64,000 nucleotides of DNA from Neobacillus sp. DY30 (GTDB lineage: Bacteria; Bacillota; Bacilli; Bacillales; Cytobacillaceae): assembly GCF_030123065.1 (NCBI RefSeq), contig NZ_CP126093.1:3166001-3230000 (forward strand), in the 5' to 3' direction. The position numbers were made by a program, and so were the translations under genes. How positions within the stretch are numbered: the first letter of the stretch is position 1; every line of letters starts with the position of its first letter. Positions 52,894-61,452 of the stretch are shown piece by piece. The notes under the pieces are model-generated. The model made no database searches. It was not told where the DNA came from and saw only the letters and a list, made by a program, of their open reading frames with translations.

Positions 52894-53121
52894 AATGAAC
52901 AAGAGAGTTCTATTTGACTTTGAAATCGAATTTACGAATGGCGGTGGAATTCAAGGCCAGGAATTCCGTCTTGATATTGATGGAGATGATATTTCAGACG
53001 AAGATTAGCTAGGTATATAGTAGAAGATATGAGATTACTAATGGTTGGTAAAGTAAGGATTCTTAACAAGAAAATCATAAATGAAAAGCATAAAAGAAGA
53101 CCTGCTGACGGCGAAATATAA
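52894..53121 (+). pseudogene. Frameshifted copy of the 49206 gene
   Basis: Nearly identical to 49206-49433 including about 80 bases upstream (GGAGTCATTTGTTTTT, ACTACGATTAAGGTGGATTC). One T is missing (GAAGATTAGC here, GAAGATTTAGC there), creating an early stop after DDISDED. The tail MRLLMVGKVRILNKKIIN is preserved in the other frame. Confidence 0.8.
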
Positions 53122-53126
53122 CTAAA

Positions 53127-53383
53127 CTGAAAAAACTTGCTATTTTGAAATTCCATTGGTTGCTCGGATTGTCGGCGTTGCTGATGCATTTGATTCGATG
53201 ATTTCCAAACGCGTTTATAGAAATCAATTGGATTTGAATTTTGCGCTTAATGAGATTCGCCAAAAAAAGGGAACACAGTTTGATCCAGAAGTGGCGGACG
53301 CTTTCCTCAGCATTTTTGAAGAAAAGGCTATAAAAATGGAGCGCACGGCTATGAATTTAGTGAAATCACACAAAAAAACATAA
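53127..53383 (+). pseudogene. HD-GYP domain C-terminal fragment
   Basis: YFEIPLVARIVGVADAFDSM and KRVYRNQLDLNFALNEIRQK with KGTQFDPEVADAFLSIF are the last part of an HD-GYP phosphodiesterase domain (cyclic-di-GMP hydrolysis), normally over 150 residues long. The HD half is absent, and the fragment joins directly to the pseudogene at 52894. Between 53384 and 53685 nothing but weak hairpins was seen. Confidence 0.7.
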
Positions 53384-53685
53384 ACTATATCAAAATCGCT
53401 TTAAGCGTTGTTAACAAAATGGGATAAGAAATCAAACTCTTTTCCCATTTTGTTATGATTTTTATCATGTAACATAATGACGAAGTATGCGGATACATTA
53501 CATATTTTTTGGGAGGATTAAAGTCAGCTCTGTCTGACTCAAGGGCTCAATCAGACAGATCCAGCTATTCCTTGGTGCAAGGCTGTCAAAATCAAGGGTA
53601 CATACTGAAAAAAATAGTAACCTTTTCTTACAATGTTGGCAGTTTAAGAGAAGAAAGAAAGAAGCATAATATTTTTTAGAAAGAA

Positions 53686-53744
53686 TTGACAATTTCGCTG
53701 TATTAACCATATAATACACCTATACTGTATTAATCATATAGTAC
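53686..53744 (+). promoter_or_regulatory. Promoter with paired operators for GntR operon
   Basis: TTGACA (53686-53691), 18-base spacer, TATAAT (53710-53715). The -10 lies inside GTATTAACCATATAATAC (53700-53717). A second copy, GTATTAATCATATAGTAC, is at 53727-53744, 27 bases on. Binding of the GntR product to these sites would block the promoter, so autorepression is likely. Confidence 0.75.
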
Positions 53745-53815
53745 ACTTTAAGTGTATGAACCAATTAATACATACACGAAACAGTGACTTCAAATGTCAT
53801 ATAGGAGTTGTTTCC

Positions 53816-54205
53816 ATGAATGTAAATTTTAATAATCGTGACCCAGTGTATTTGCAAATCATTCGTTATTTTAAAGAGAAAATTGTCAATGGTGAGCTGA
53901 CGCCTGGAGACGAAATTCCATCGAGACGGGAGCTGGCTGGTAGGATGAAAGTGAATCCTAATACCGCGCAGCGGGCGTATAAGGAAATGGAGGAACAAGG
54001 GTTGATCTATACAGAGCGGAATCATCCTAGCAAGATTACAACAGATACAAAGATATTAAGTAAAGTGAGAGAAGAGTTGATTTTGGAAGCAGTAGATACA
54101 TTTGTGACATCTGTCCGTTCCATTAATGTACCAGTGGATGAACTGCTTGATCTGGTTAGAGCAAAGTATACGAGTAACGATGACAGGGGGCGTGACCATG
54201 ATTGA
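53816..54205 (+). CDS. GntR-family regulator, YtrA/YhcF subfamily
   Basis: A 129-residue regulator. MNVNFNNRDPVYLQIIRYFK leads the winged helix; EIPSRRELAGRMKVNPNTAQ is the HTH, and EQGLIYTERN the wing. The short C-terminus lacks a ligand domain, as in YtrA-type proteins that control ABC transporters responding to cell-envelope antibiotics. ATG 53816 has AGGAG upstream. Its stop overlaps the ATP-binding gene (ATGATTGA). Confidence 0.9.
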   Translation: MNVNFNNRDPVYLQIIRYFKEKIVNGELTPGDEIPSRRELAGRMKVNPNTAQRAYKEMEEQGLIYTERNHPSKITTDTKILSKVREELILEAVDTFVTSVRSINVPVDELLDLVRAKYTSNDDRGRDHD

Positions 54206-54887
54206 AGTAAAAGAGGTTGAAAAGAGATTCGGGCGAAAGAAAATATTAAAAGGAGTGTCTTTCACAGCTAACAAGGGTGAAATTACTTGTTTAATAGGGA
54301 TCAATGGAGTCGGGAAGACGACCATTTTAAATGCCATTATGGCGCTTACCCCCATTCATAAAGGACAGATTCTGATAGATGGAAAACCGATTGATAAATA
54401 TACATTCGAAAAAATCACCTTTATTCCCGATACGATTACCATGATGCCGCATATGACCATTGCAGAGGCGATGGAGTTTATGAAAGACTTTTATACTTGT
54501 TGGAATCAAGAGCGGGCAAACGAATTATTAGGATTCTTTCGATTAAATCTAAGCGAACGAATTTCCTCCTTATCAAAAGGAAATACAGCAAAGGTTAATC
54601 TTTTGCTTGGGTTAGCATTGGATGTGGATTATGTCTTAATGGATGAGCCATTTTCAGGAATAGACATCTTCAGCCGAGAGGAAATTGCCAATGTGTTCAC
54701 CAGTCATTTGATTGAGAATCGAGGCGTCATCATTACAACACATGAAGTAGCAGATATTGAACATTTAATAGATAAGGTTGTTTTACTAGATGATGGAAGG
54801 GTTACCATGGAATTTAACGCGGAAGAGGCGCGTGAAATGGAAGGGAAGTCTGTCATTGATGTAATGAGAGAGGTGTATCAGCGATGA
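54198..54887 (+). CDS. ABC transporter ATP-binding protein
   Basis: A 229-residue ATPase: Walker A GINGVGKTTI, signature LSKGNTAKVNLLLGLAL (a diverged LSGGQ), Walker B YVLMDEPFSGID and the switch His in IITTHEVADI. Partner of the permease at 54884, with which it overlaps by four bases (ATGA). ATG 54198 overlaps the GntR stop. Confidence 0.92.
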   Translation: MIEVKEVEKRFGRKKILKGVSFTANKGEITCLIGINGVGKTTILNAIMALTPIHKGQILIDGKPIDKYTFEKITFIPDTITMMPHMTIAEAMEFMKDFYTCWNQERANELLGFFRLNLSERISSLSKGNTAKVNLLLGLALDVDYVLMDEPFSGIDIFSREEIANVFTSHLIENRGVIITTHEVADIEHLIDKVVLLDDGRVTMEFNAEEAREMEGKSVIDVMREVYQR

Positions 54888-55717
54888 AAAATTACTTGAA
54901 ACTCGTAAACTTTGAATTTAACCGTATTGCGAAACTATTTGTAGTCCTTCTAGGGATCACATTGGTATCACAGATGGCAGGAGTGTATGTGGTATCAAAA
55001 AGTTATCTAAACATAATGGATGAAAAACTCTTTAAAGAGATGATGTCACAAGCACAGTTTTTAGAAAGTTTTGGATATATGAGCTTTGCGCAGGTCGTAA
55101 GAAGTGTATGGTTCGTGGGTCCAATCGCGTTATGTATCGCTGGTGTCGCATTCTACATATTTCTTATTTGGTATCGGGATTGGGTTGGAAAAAACACTTT
55201 TATTTACCGATTATTAATGCTCCCAACAACAAGATTAAATATTTTCTATGCAAAGATTACTACGATCCTGCTCATGGCATTTGGGTTAGTCGCCTTTCAA
55301 CTCATTTTGCTGCCAATCGAGATGCTGGTGATGAAAGGCATGGTACCTAAGGAATTTAGGGTGGATATGAGTGTGAAAGACATTTTAATCGGTATGCCTG
55401 AATTGAATATCATTATTCCAAGCACTGTGATGGAATTGATTTTATATTATGGAGCGGGAGTGATGGCTGTTTCTGTTCTATTTACGGCAGTCTTAATGGA
55501 AAGAAGCTTTAGATGGAAAGGGATTTTTGCCGGTCTTCTTTATAGTGCGGCTGCTGTCGTTGTACTGATCTTACCCTTACTAATACAAGAGTTTGTTCTT
55601 AACGGTTTCTTTTACCCGATTGAATTGCTGGTGCTGGAAATTCTAATGGGGATAATTGTACTTGCAGCATCTATTTGGATGAGTGGATTCTTATTAATGA
55701 AAAAGATCACCATATAA
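54884..55717 (+). CDS. ABC transporter permease subunit
   Basis: A 277-residue protein with six membrane helices (about residues 18-40, 75-98, 123-150, 178-205, 215-238, 245-272), typical of ABC-2-type export permeases of YtrC/D or YhcI kind. Substrate unknown; envelope stress or bacitracin-like compounds are possible by analogy only. Confidence 0.85.
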   Translation: MKNYLKLVNFEFNRIAKLFVVLLGITLVSQMAGVYVVSKSYLNIMDEKLFKEMMSQAQFLESFGYMSFAQVVRSVWFVGPIALCIAGVAFYIFLIWYRDWVGKNTFIYRLLMLPTTRLNIFYAKITTILLMAFGLVAFQLILLPIEMLVMKGMVPKEFRVDMSVKDILIGMPELNIIIPSTVMELILYYGAGVMAVSVLFTAVLMERSFRWKGIFAGLLYSAAAVVVLILPLLIQEFVLNGFFYPIELLVLEILMGIIVLAASIWMSGFLLMKKITI

Positions 55718-55729
55718 GGAGTGCGTAAT

Positions 55730-56947
55730 ATGAGGAAATATTGGAAATTCATTGCCATTATCGTGGTTATTGTGCTTAGCATTGGAACTTTTTATGTGAA
55801 CGCTGCTTTGTCAGCTGAACAATATCCGGAGTTTGTGATTGAAACACAAAGCGGTGATGCGGAAGAGATAAAATCATTGGTGTTGGATGGATCCTATTCA
55901 GATACTTCCACTATGAGTTATGTAAGTACGAATGTAAAAATTACGGGGGAAGGATCTCAATATAATAGAGGTTCATTTCTAGATAGGGTAATTGGTCAGC
56001 CTGCCACGGTGATTAAAGAGTTACAGAAAGACTATCATTCTTTTATGCGCGGCAAAAATGCAGCGATTAACTCATTTTTTGAGGACAATCGGTTTCTGGC
56101 TTATGCGGATGTAAATGACCTGAGTTCATTAACGTCGCGTGAATTTAAGTTTGATATCTCTGTGTTAAACAAAGAGGATGATAACATCAACTCCTTCACG
56201 TTGGAAGTTCCAGATGATGAAGGATTAGATTATCTTGTTGTGGAAGATGTACAGTTATCTAAGGGTTGGTTATACCTGATTACCCATAACATGAAGAGAA
56301 ATAATGAAAACTATTATGGTGAAAAACATATCTACTCCATAGATATGGCCAATCAGAAAATAAGCAGCCAAGAAGCCATTATTCAGGTTCCAGAAGAGCA
56401 AGGGGAAACCTATATCGACGTACAATTCATTCGAACAAGCCCGACTAAATCATATGATCAGCTGATTATGATCAAAACGGAAATACAAAATATTGAAGAT
56501 GAAGAATCCAAACGGGAAAAAGTAATCAACCAGGAAGTCATTTCCTATGATTTAACAACAAAAAAGAAAGAAAAGATTAATATACCCGATTTGCAAGTAG
56601 ATCAGAACCAACTGAGCTTCTTTGATGGTTCTACCGTTTACTTCATGACATTAGACGGGCAAGAGCTTGCTGTAACTCCTTATAGTTTGGTAGATAAGCA
56701 AGTTGGGCAATCATTCAGGATCCCACGAACAGGTGAAGAAGGTTTTGCGTATGCTCAAATGACAACCGTAAAAGACGGAAAAATCTATGTTGCTACCTCA
56801 CAAATGAATGCAAAAATCAATGCGGATGTAATCGTTGCAGACGCGCAAACAGGAGAAACCCTTTTCAAAGGTCAATTAGCTTTCAAAGATTCATCGGAAG
56901 AACAAGGAAATTTCGAATTATACCTCCATGAAATGTATGTGGAATAA
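55730..56947 (+). CDS. Membrane-anchored extracytoplasmic protein
   Basis: A 405-residue protein with one N-terminal helix (residues about 5-25) and a long beta-rich extracellular part (SLVLDGSYSDTSTMSYVSTN, YGEKHIYSIDMANQKISSQE, TVYFMTLDGQELAVTPYSLV, GKIYVATSQMNAKINAD) that looks like a beta-propeller by its repeated strand-turn pattern. It follows the permease by 12 bases (RBS AAGGAG) and precedes an ECF sigma gene; it could be a sensor or accessory subunit. Confidence 0.7.
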   Translation: MRKYWKFIAIIVVIVLSIGTFYVNAALSAEQYPEFVIETQSGDAEEIKSLVLDGSYSDTSTMSYVSTNVKITGEGSQYNRGSFLDRVIGQPATVIKELQKDYHSFMRGKNAAINSFFEDNRFLAYADVNDLSSLTSREFKFDISVLNKEDDNINSFTLEVPDDEGLDYLVVEDVQLSKGWLYLITHNMKRNNENYYGEKHIYSIDMANQKISSQEAIIQVPEEQGETYIDVQFIRTSPTKSYDQLIMIKTEIQNIEDEESKREKVINQEVISYDLTTKKKEKINIPDLQVDQNQLSFFDGSTVYFMTLDGQELAVTPYSLVDKQVGQSFRIPRTGEEGFAYAQMTTVKDGKIYVATSQMNAKINADVIVADAQTGETLFKGQLAFKDSSEEQGNFELYLHEMYVE

Positions 56948-56990
56948 GGGAGAGGAGTAAATCCCTCTTTCTAGAAAAGAGGATACGAAT

Positions 56991-57524
56991 GTGGAACAAG
57001 CAATCTTTCCAATCAGGTTTGACCAAAGGATCAATGAACAAAAAGTAAATGAGCTCTATGTGGAATATAAAAAGAAAGTGTACAGTCTTGCTCTTTCCTT
57101 TGTGAAAGACCAATATCTAGCCGAAGACCTTTCACATGAAATTCTTGTTAAATGCTACTTAAACCTTCAAAAGTTTAACGGAGATTGTTCCATACATTTT
57201 TGGGTGAATCGGATTGCCAAAAATCATTGTATCGATTTTTTAAGAAAAGCAAACCGTCGCTCGGATGTGCTTCATGAAGATATAGAGCTGCTATGTAATA
57301 GTAATGAAGTTCGTACACCTGAATCTGAGGTTTTAACGAAATGTGATAAAGAAGAACTAAGAAACAAATTAAGTCAGCTGCCTTCAAAGTACGAAGAGGT
57401 CCTAACACTCTACTACTTTAAGAATCAATCATTAAAAGAAATTCAACATCATTTAAATCTAAATCTATCAACCATCAAAACAAGACTATTTCGAGCCAAG
57501 CGGATGCTGAGAGAGATGTATTAG
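56991..57524 (+). CDS. ECF sigma factor, last gene of transporter operon
   Basis: A 177-residue sigma factor: VNELYVEYKKKVYSLALSFV, LAEDLSHEILVKCYLNLQKF, IHFWVNRIAKNHCIDFLRKA and the region-4 helix LPSKYEEVLTLYYFKNQSLK, HHLNLNLSTIKTRLFRAKRM. GTG start with an AGAGGA-type RBS. No anti-sigma gene follows; the terminator at 57629 ends the operon. The upstream extracytoplasmic protein may take the sensor role. Confidence 0.88.
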   Translation: MEQAIFPIRFDQRINEQKVNELYVEYKKKVYSLALSFVKDQYLAEDLSHEILVKCYLNLQKFNGDCSIHFWVNRIAKNHCIDFLRKANRRSDVLHEDIELLCNSNEVRTPESEVLTKCDKEELRNKLSQLPSKYEEVLTLYYFKNQSLKEIQHHLNLNLSTIKTRLFRAKRMLREMY

Positions 57525-57628
57525 GAAAGCACGTGGAACCATAAAAGAGGAGATTTACTGTTATGTCAAAACTTTAGTTTCAGAAAACCCTTATGGACAG
57601 GAAGGTTCCTGGCACTATTAATGGTGAA

Positions 57629-57663
57629 GATGGGAATGCGCCGCATTCACATCTTTTTATTAT
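57629..57663 (+). terminator. Operon terminator
   Basis: GATGGGAATGCG paired with CGCATTCACATC, then TTTTTATTATT. One mismatch in the stem. Confidence 0.85.
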
Positions 57664-57765
57664 TTACTCAAAAGGAATTTCTTTACATTTTCGTTAAGCA
57701 TAATTTATAATTTGAATGAAGAATTAAGATAATTTATAAATTTCTTGAATAGGAGGTGTAAGGAA

Positions 57766-57873
57766 ATGCTTAATGGTTTACGTTTTATAGTTAATTGGAT
57801 CGTAGAAGTTCGTTATATGTCTAACGGGAGCAGTGTGCCCTTTTTTAACTATACAGTGATGAATCAACCATAA
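57766..57873 (+). CDS. Possible 35-residue peptide with ideal RBS
   Basis: MLNGLRFIVNWIVEVRYMSN then GSSVPFFNYTVMNQP. AGGAGGTGTAAGGAA directly precedes the ATG. The middle of the frame contains a repeat-like motif (TCTAACGGGAGCAG with CCCTTTTTTAAC), so it may be a real small peptide or a leader whose frame was colonised by the repeat. Confidence 0.4.
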   Translation: MLNGLRFIVNWIVEVRYMSNGSSVPFFNYTVMNQP

Positions 57874-57903
57874 GTTTTCCTTACCCATCTTTGATTTTAA
57901 ATT

Positions 57904-57941
57904 AAAAGCCGTGGGCAGGTTTAACTTGCTCACGGCTTTTT
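57904..57941. terminator. Intrinsic terminator
   Basis: AAAAGCCGTG paired with CACGGCTTTT around GGCAGGTTTAACTTGCT, usable in both directions. Confidence 0.85.
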
Positions 57942-57950
57942 GCACGGAGT

Positions 57951-58029
57951 AAAAGCATTAGAAAAGAGATTAGTGAGCGTGTTCTTTTCTAATGCTTTAA
58001 AAAAATAACACTGACAGTATAGATGTCAG
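57951..58029. promoter_or_regulatory. Inverted repeat and palindrome upstream of MFS gene
   Basis: AAAGCATTAGAAAAGA (57952-57967) pairs perfectly with TCTTTTCTAATGCTTT (57983-57998), a 16-bp stem. Twelve bases later lies CTGACA, seven bases, TGTCAG (58011-58029), a palindrome placed 20 bases before the MFS start. These could be an attenuating hairpin and a repressor site; neither regulator is encoded nearby. Confidence 0.5.
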
Positions 58030-58048
58030 AGAGAAATGAGGAAATGAA

Positions 58049-59365
58049 TTGAAAATGAGTTTAGAGGCTTATCGAAAAATGGATCGTAATATTTGGATTC
58101 GGTTTATCGGGGAATCAATTAATGGTATTGCGATGATGATGTTAATGCCATTTTTCGCCTTATATATGAGTGATAAGGTCGATCATTTTTGGCAAGTTGG
58201 TGTTGTGATGGCGATGGGGCCAATTGCCGGTGTGCTTGGTTCATTAATAGGCGGAAAGCTGGCAGATCAATATGGCAGGAAGCCTATTATGATTGTTTCA
58301 ATGGTTGGAAATGGTTTGGTTATGCTTGGTTTTATTTTTTTCGATGGTTTCTATCCTTTTTTAGTAATATCGAGTTTTTTTGGGTTGTTTAATTCACTTT
58401 TTCATCCTGCAGCTTCAGCCATGGTCGCAGATGTGACGGATGAAGAGGGAAGAACGGAAGCATATGGTTTGCTGCGAATGGGACACAATATTGGAGCAGC
58501 CATTGGTCCATTACTTGGAGCATCCGTTGTGTTTTTATCAAAATCTGTTATTTTTATCATTGCTGCTTCATCCGTTTTTGTTTATTCCATTTTTTTAGCA
58601 CTCTTGCTTTCAGAAACATTACCAAAAAATAAACGAAATAAGGTAACGAAAGATCTTGATGAAATAGAAAAATTGCCATCTATTTTTACGGTACTTGTTA
58701 AAGATAAAATTCTATTTTTCTATATTCTAACGGGTATTGTAATTTCGATGGGATTTTCACAAACGGAAGGGATGCTTCCGCTTCATTTTGATCAACAATT
58801 GCCGGCACTTTCCGATGCCCAAAATCCTTATCCTTATTTAATGGCTTTCAACGGAACACTGGTTGTTTTCTTCCAATTTGCGATATCGAGATGGGCAAGT
58901 ACGCGCAAACTTGGAAAGGTCATGCTTTATGGTTCGGTTTTATTCGGTTTTGGGCTGCTGGCAGTAGGATGGCTGCCAATCTTTTTTACAAAACTCCAAT
59001 TTTCCTATTGGAGTATCCTTTTCGTTCTTATGATTATCTATGGAATATACACACTAGGGGAAATGCTCTTATCTCCGGTCCAAATGACATTTGTAGCCAA
59101 TATTGCACCTGAACATTTACGGGGCACTTATATGGGGGCAGCAAGTCTCCAGTGGATCGTCGGTAGTGCATTCGGACCCATTTTTGCCGGTTTTTTGCTT
59201 GATGAACATCTTGGTCAGGTTCTATTTACGGTTCTAGGAATAGGTTGTATTGTTGCAGGTATTATTTATTTATCACTTGATAAATGGGTTTCCGAAGCGA
59301 AGGAAAAGAATCAGACTCTTCATGTTAAAAAGGAAGTTACAGCAAGTAGTACGAATTTAACATAG
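58049..59365 (+). CDS. MFS transporter, drug-efflux (DHA1) type
   Basis: A 438-residue protein with 12 membrane helices. The loop 2-3 motif GGKLADQYGRKPIMI is the MFS motif A; RMGHNIGAAIGPLLGASVVF is motif C of antiporters. A DHA1-type exporter driven by the proton gradient; substrate unknown. TTG 58049 is supported by ATGAGGA upstream; ATG 58055 is an alternative. Confidence 0.88.
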   Translation: MKMSLEAYRKMDRNIWIRFIGESINGIAMMMLMPFFALYMSDKVDHFWQVGVVMAMGPIAGVLGSLIGGKLADQYGRKPIMIVSMVGNGLVMLGFIFFDGFYPFLVISSFFGLFNSLFHPAASAMVADVTDEEGRTEAYGLLRMGHNIGAAIGPLLGASVVFLSKSVIFIIAASSVFVYSIFLALLLSETLPKNKRNKVTKDLDEIEKLPSIFTVLVKDKILFFYILTGIVISMGFSQTEGMLPLHFDQQLPALSDAQNPYPYLMAFNGTLVVFFQFAISRWASTRKLGKVMLYGSVLFGFGLLAVGWLPIFFTKLQFSYWSILFVLMIIYGIYTLGEMLLSPVQMTFVANIAPEHLRGTYMGAASLQWIVGSAFGPIFAGFLLDEHLGQVLFTVLGIGCIVAGIIYLSLDKWVSEAKEKNQTLHVKKEVTASSTNLT

Positions 59366-59401
59366 CTTTATAAAATCAAATTATTAAAACGGGTGGTAGT
59401 A

Positions 59402-60292
59402 ATGAGCAGAATGCATGACAATGAAATGGACGTTAATCTAAGTTTTGTTAGAGGGCTAATTAATGAGCAATTCCCTGAATTCTCGATGTTACCGATAACT
59501 CCAGTGAATTCAGTTGGGACGGTAAATCATGTCTACAGGCTGGGGGAAGAGCTTTATATTCGCCTGCCCAGGGTTAAGGAGTGGGCAGATATAGAAAAAG
59601 AGTGGAGTTGGATTCCCTATCTTGCTCCCCACTTGACACTTAAGATACCCGAACCTGTTGCTTTAGGTAAACCTAATGCCTCATACCCAGTAAACTGGGC
59701 AGTTTACAAATGGATAGAGGGCAATCAGTATTCCGATGAGTTAATTCATGACGAAGGAGAAGTTGCAAAGGATTTGGCGGATTTTGTAAATGAGATGCAC
59801 TCAATTGATGTGCCAGATGATGCGCCTAGGGCAGGGCGATTACCTTTGCTTGAGTTAAATAAAAGAACATTAGAATGTATTGATGAGGCAGATGCTCTGC
59901 TGGATAGAGACAGAGTATTAGCGGCATGGGAAGATTCATGTAAAGCTTCTGTTTGGAATGGTCATGCAGTATGGATTCATGCTGATTTACTTAGAACAAA
60001 TCTTTTGGTTCATTCCGGACGTTTAGATGCGGTCATCGACTTTGGCGGAGTGGGAATTGGAGATCCGGCGTTTGACCTAATACCTGCTTGGACTGTATTC
60101 AACTCAAAAGGGCGGAAAGTCTTTCAAAATTCCATCCATGCCGACAAGGATACATGGCTTCGTGCCCGAGGGTATGCACTTCACCAGGCAGTACTTATCA
60201 TTCCATACTATCGAGTAACAAACCCACAATTTGTTACTCTGGCAAAAAGAACGCTGAATGAGATATTGGCGGACCTTGATACTGGAAAATAA
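59402..60292 (+). CDS. Aminoglycoside phosphotransferase-like kinase
   Basis: A 296-residue APH-fold protein: N-lobe GTVNHVYRLGEELYIRLPRV, catalytic loop VWIHADLLRTNLLVHSG (HxDxxxxN) and metal site AVIDFGGVGIGDPAFDLIPA. Likely phosphorylates a small hydroxylated compound; antibiotic resistance is not shown. ATG 59402 has GGGTGG; GTG 59393 is too close to it. Follows the MFS gene by 36 bases, so they may be co-transcribed. Confidence 0.87.
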   Translation: MSRMHDNEMDVNLSFVRGLINEQFPEFSMLPITPVNSVGTVNHVYRLGEELYIRLPRVKEWADIEKEWSWIPYLAPHLTLKIPEPVALGKPNASYPVNWAVYKWIEGNQYSDELIHDEGEVAKDLADFVNEMHSIDVPDDAPRAGRLPLLELNKRTLECIDEADALLDRDRVLAAWEDSCKASVWNGHAVWIHADLLRTNLLVHSGRLDAVIDFGGVGIGDPAFDLIPAWTVFNSKGRKVFQNSIHADKDTWLRARGYALHQAVLIIPYYRVTNPQFVTLAKRTLNEILADLDTGK

Positions 60293-60498
60293 ATAATAGT
60301 CGCCTTACGACCAAAGGTATCGAACCAATAGGTAGGAACAATGAGAGGTTAATGCTGGTTTAATATGTAAAAAGAGGAGGGTCCCAAGTAGGGTAATCCT
60401 CCTTAGTGCTATTAATTTGTAGGACAACCAAAGAACGTTAAATCAACCTGGACTGTAATGATGAAGGAATAAAATCTGGATTAGGCGAATAAGTCATA

Positions 60499-60753
60499 AT
60501 GATCACGGTTTTGTTGTATTCTCAAATTAAAATAATATCTTTTTTGAAATTGTTTGAGGATTATTGTGATCGTCACCCGAAAATTTCGGATTACCCTGCC
60601 ATGTTGGAGAGTATTAGAAGCTGGAGAGAAAGGTATGTCCAATATGGAAGGGACCACTTGGATTTGGTTTTTACCTTTTTAAGACCGATTAATTTATACT
60701 ATAGTCAGATTTTTTCTTGTCTTTTAACTTTGAAAGATTACACTAAACAGTGA
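60499..60753 (+). CDS. Possible small protein, weakly supported
   Basis: An 84-residue frame. KLFEDYCDRHPKISDYPAML and WRERYVQYGRDHLDLVFTFL look protein-like, but the ATG has no RBS and the first 18 residues differ in character. May be a gene fragment. Confidence 0.35.
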   Translation: MITVLLYSQIKIISFLKLFEDYCDRHPKISDYPAMLESIRSWRERYVQYGRDHLDLVFTFLRPINLYYSQIFSCLLTLKDYTKQ

Positions 60754-60766
60754 GGAGATTAGTTGT

Positions 60767-61264
60767 ATGCAAGTTGTAACCAAAATGTTTTTAGAACAAC
60801 TCGACATGCATTGCCATGAGAATGAATGGTTTGCATCCATGGATCAGGCGCTTCATGGAGTCATCGCAGCTGAGGCAGCATGGACAAATTCGGGAATCAG
60901 CAATTCGATTTGGCAGATTGTCAACCACTTGATATTTTGGAATGAAGACGTAATCCATCGAATTAAGGGCACAGAGAATGCGCATAAGGCAGAAGACAAT
61001 GAAGAAACCTTTGGAAATCCGGGGGATCCAGAAGACGAAATTGGGTGGGCCCAGACAGTGCAGCGCCTTAATGAAGTCATGAATAAATTAAAAACGGTCA
61101 TTGCGGACCTTGACGATGAAAAGTTAAAAGCTCCGTATGCAGCTAACAGGTACTCTATTGAGCGTTTACTCAGCAATATCATGATGCACGATACGTATCA
61201 CCTCGGCCAAATTGTTCTGTTGCGAAAGTTGCAATCCTCTTGGAATGGCGTTGATCGGTCCTAA
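60767..61264 (+). CDS. DinB-family protein
   Basis: A 165-residue four-helix protein. Metal-binding His residues in SIWQIVNHLIFWNEDVIHRI and MMHDTYHLGQIVLLRKLQ are in DinB/YfiT spacing. Such proteins are metal-dependent thiol S-transferases or hydrolases; the role here is unknown. RBS AGGAGA before ATG. Confidence 0.9.
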   Translation: MQVVTKMFLEQLDMHCHENEWFASMDQALHGVIAAEAAWTNSGISNSIWQIVNHLIFWNEDVIHRIKGTENAHKAEDNEETFGNPGDPEDEIGWAQTVQRLNEVMNKLKTVIADLDDEKLKAPYAANRYSIERLLSNIMMHDTYHLGQIVLLRKLQSSWNGVDRS

Positions 61265-61303
61265 AGCACCATAATTCAGCGACCTTCCTCGCCCAGCAGA
61301 AGA

Positions 61304-61337
61304 AGTAGAAGATATGAGATTATTAATGGTTGGTAAA
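61304..61337 (+). pseudogene. Scrap of the 49206 gene
   Basis: AGTAGAAGATATGAGATTAT then TAATGGTTGGTAAA equals 49332-49365. No other part of that gene is present. It marks a third duplication or a recombination scar. Confidence 0.7.
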
Positions 61338-61349
61338 AACAAATTCCTT

Positions 61350-61395
61350 ATTTAAGTAAGGGGGCGTTGATCCGCGAAGGATTAACGCTTATTTA
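61350..61395 (+). repeat. Composite repeat, left part with perfect hairpin
   Basis: AAGTAAGGGGGCG, hairpin GCGTTGATCC and GGATTAACGC around GCGAA, then TTATTTATGTTG. This is the intact relative of the group II intron target at 3235-3273. Confidence 0.8.
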
Positions 61396-61452
61396 TGTTG
61401 AAATAAATACACAATAAAGATCTTTAGAATTATTAGGAATGGAGGAAAAAGG

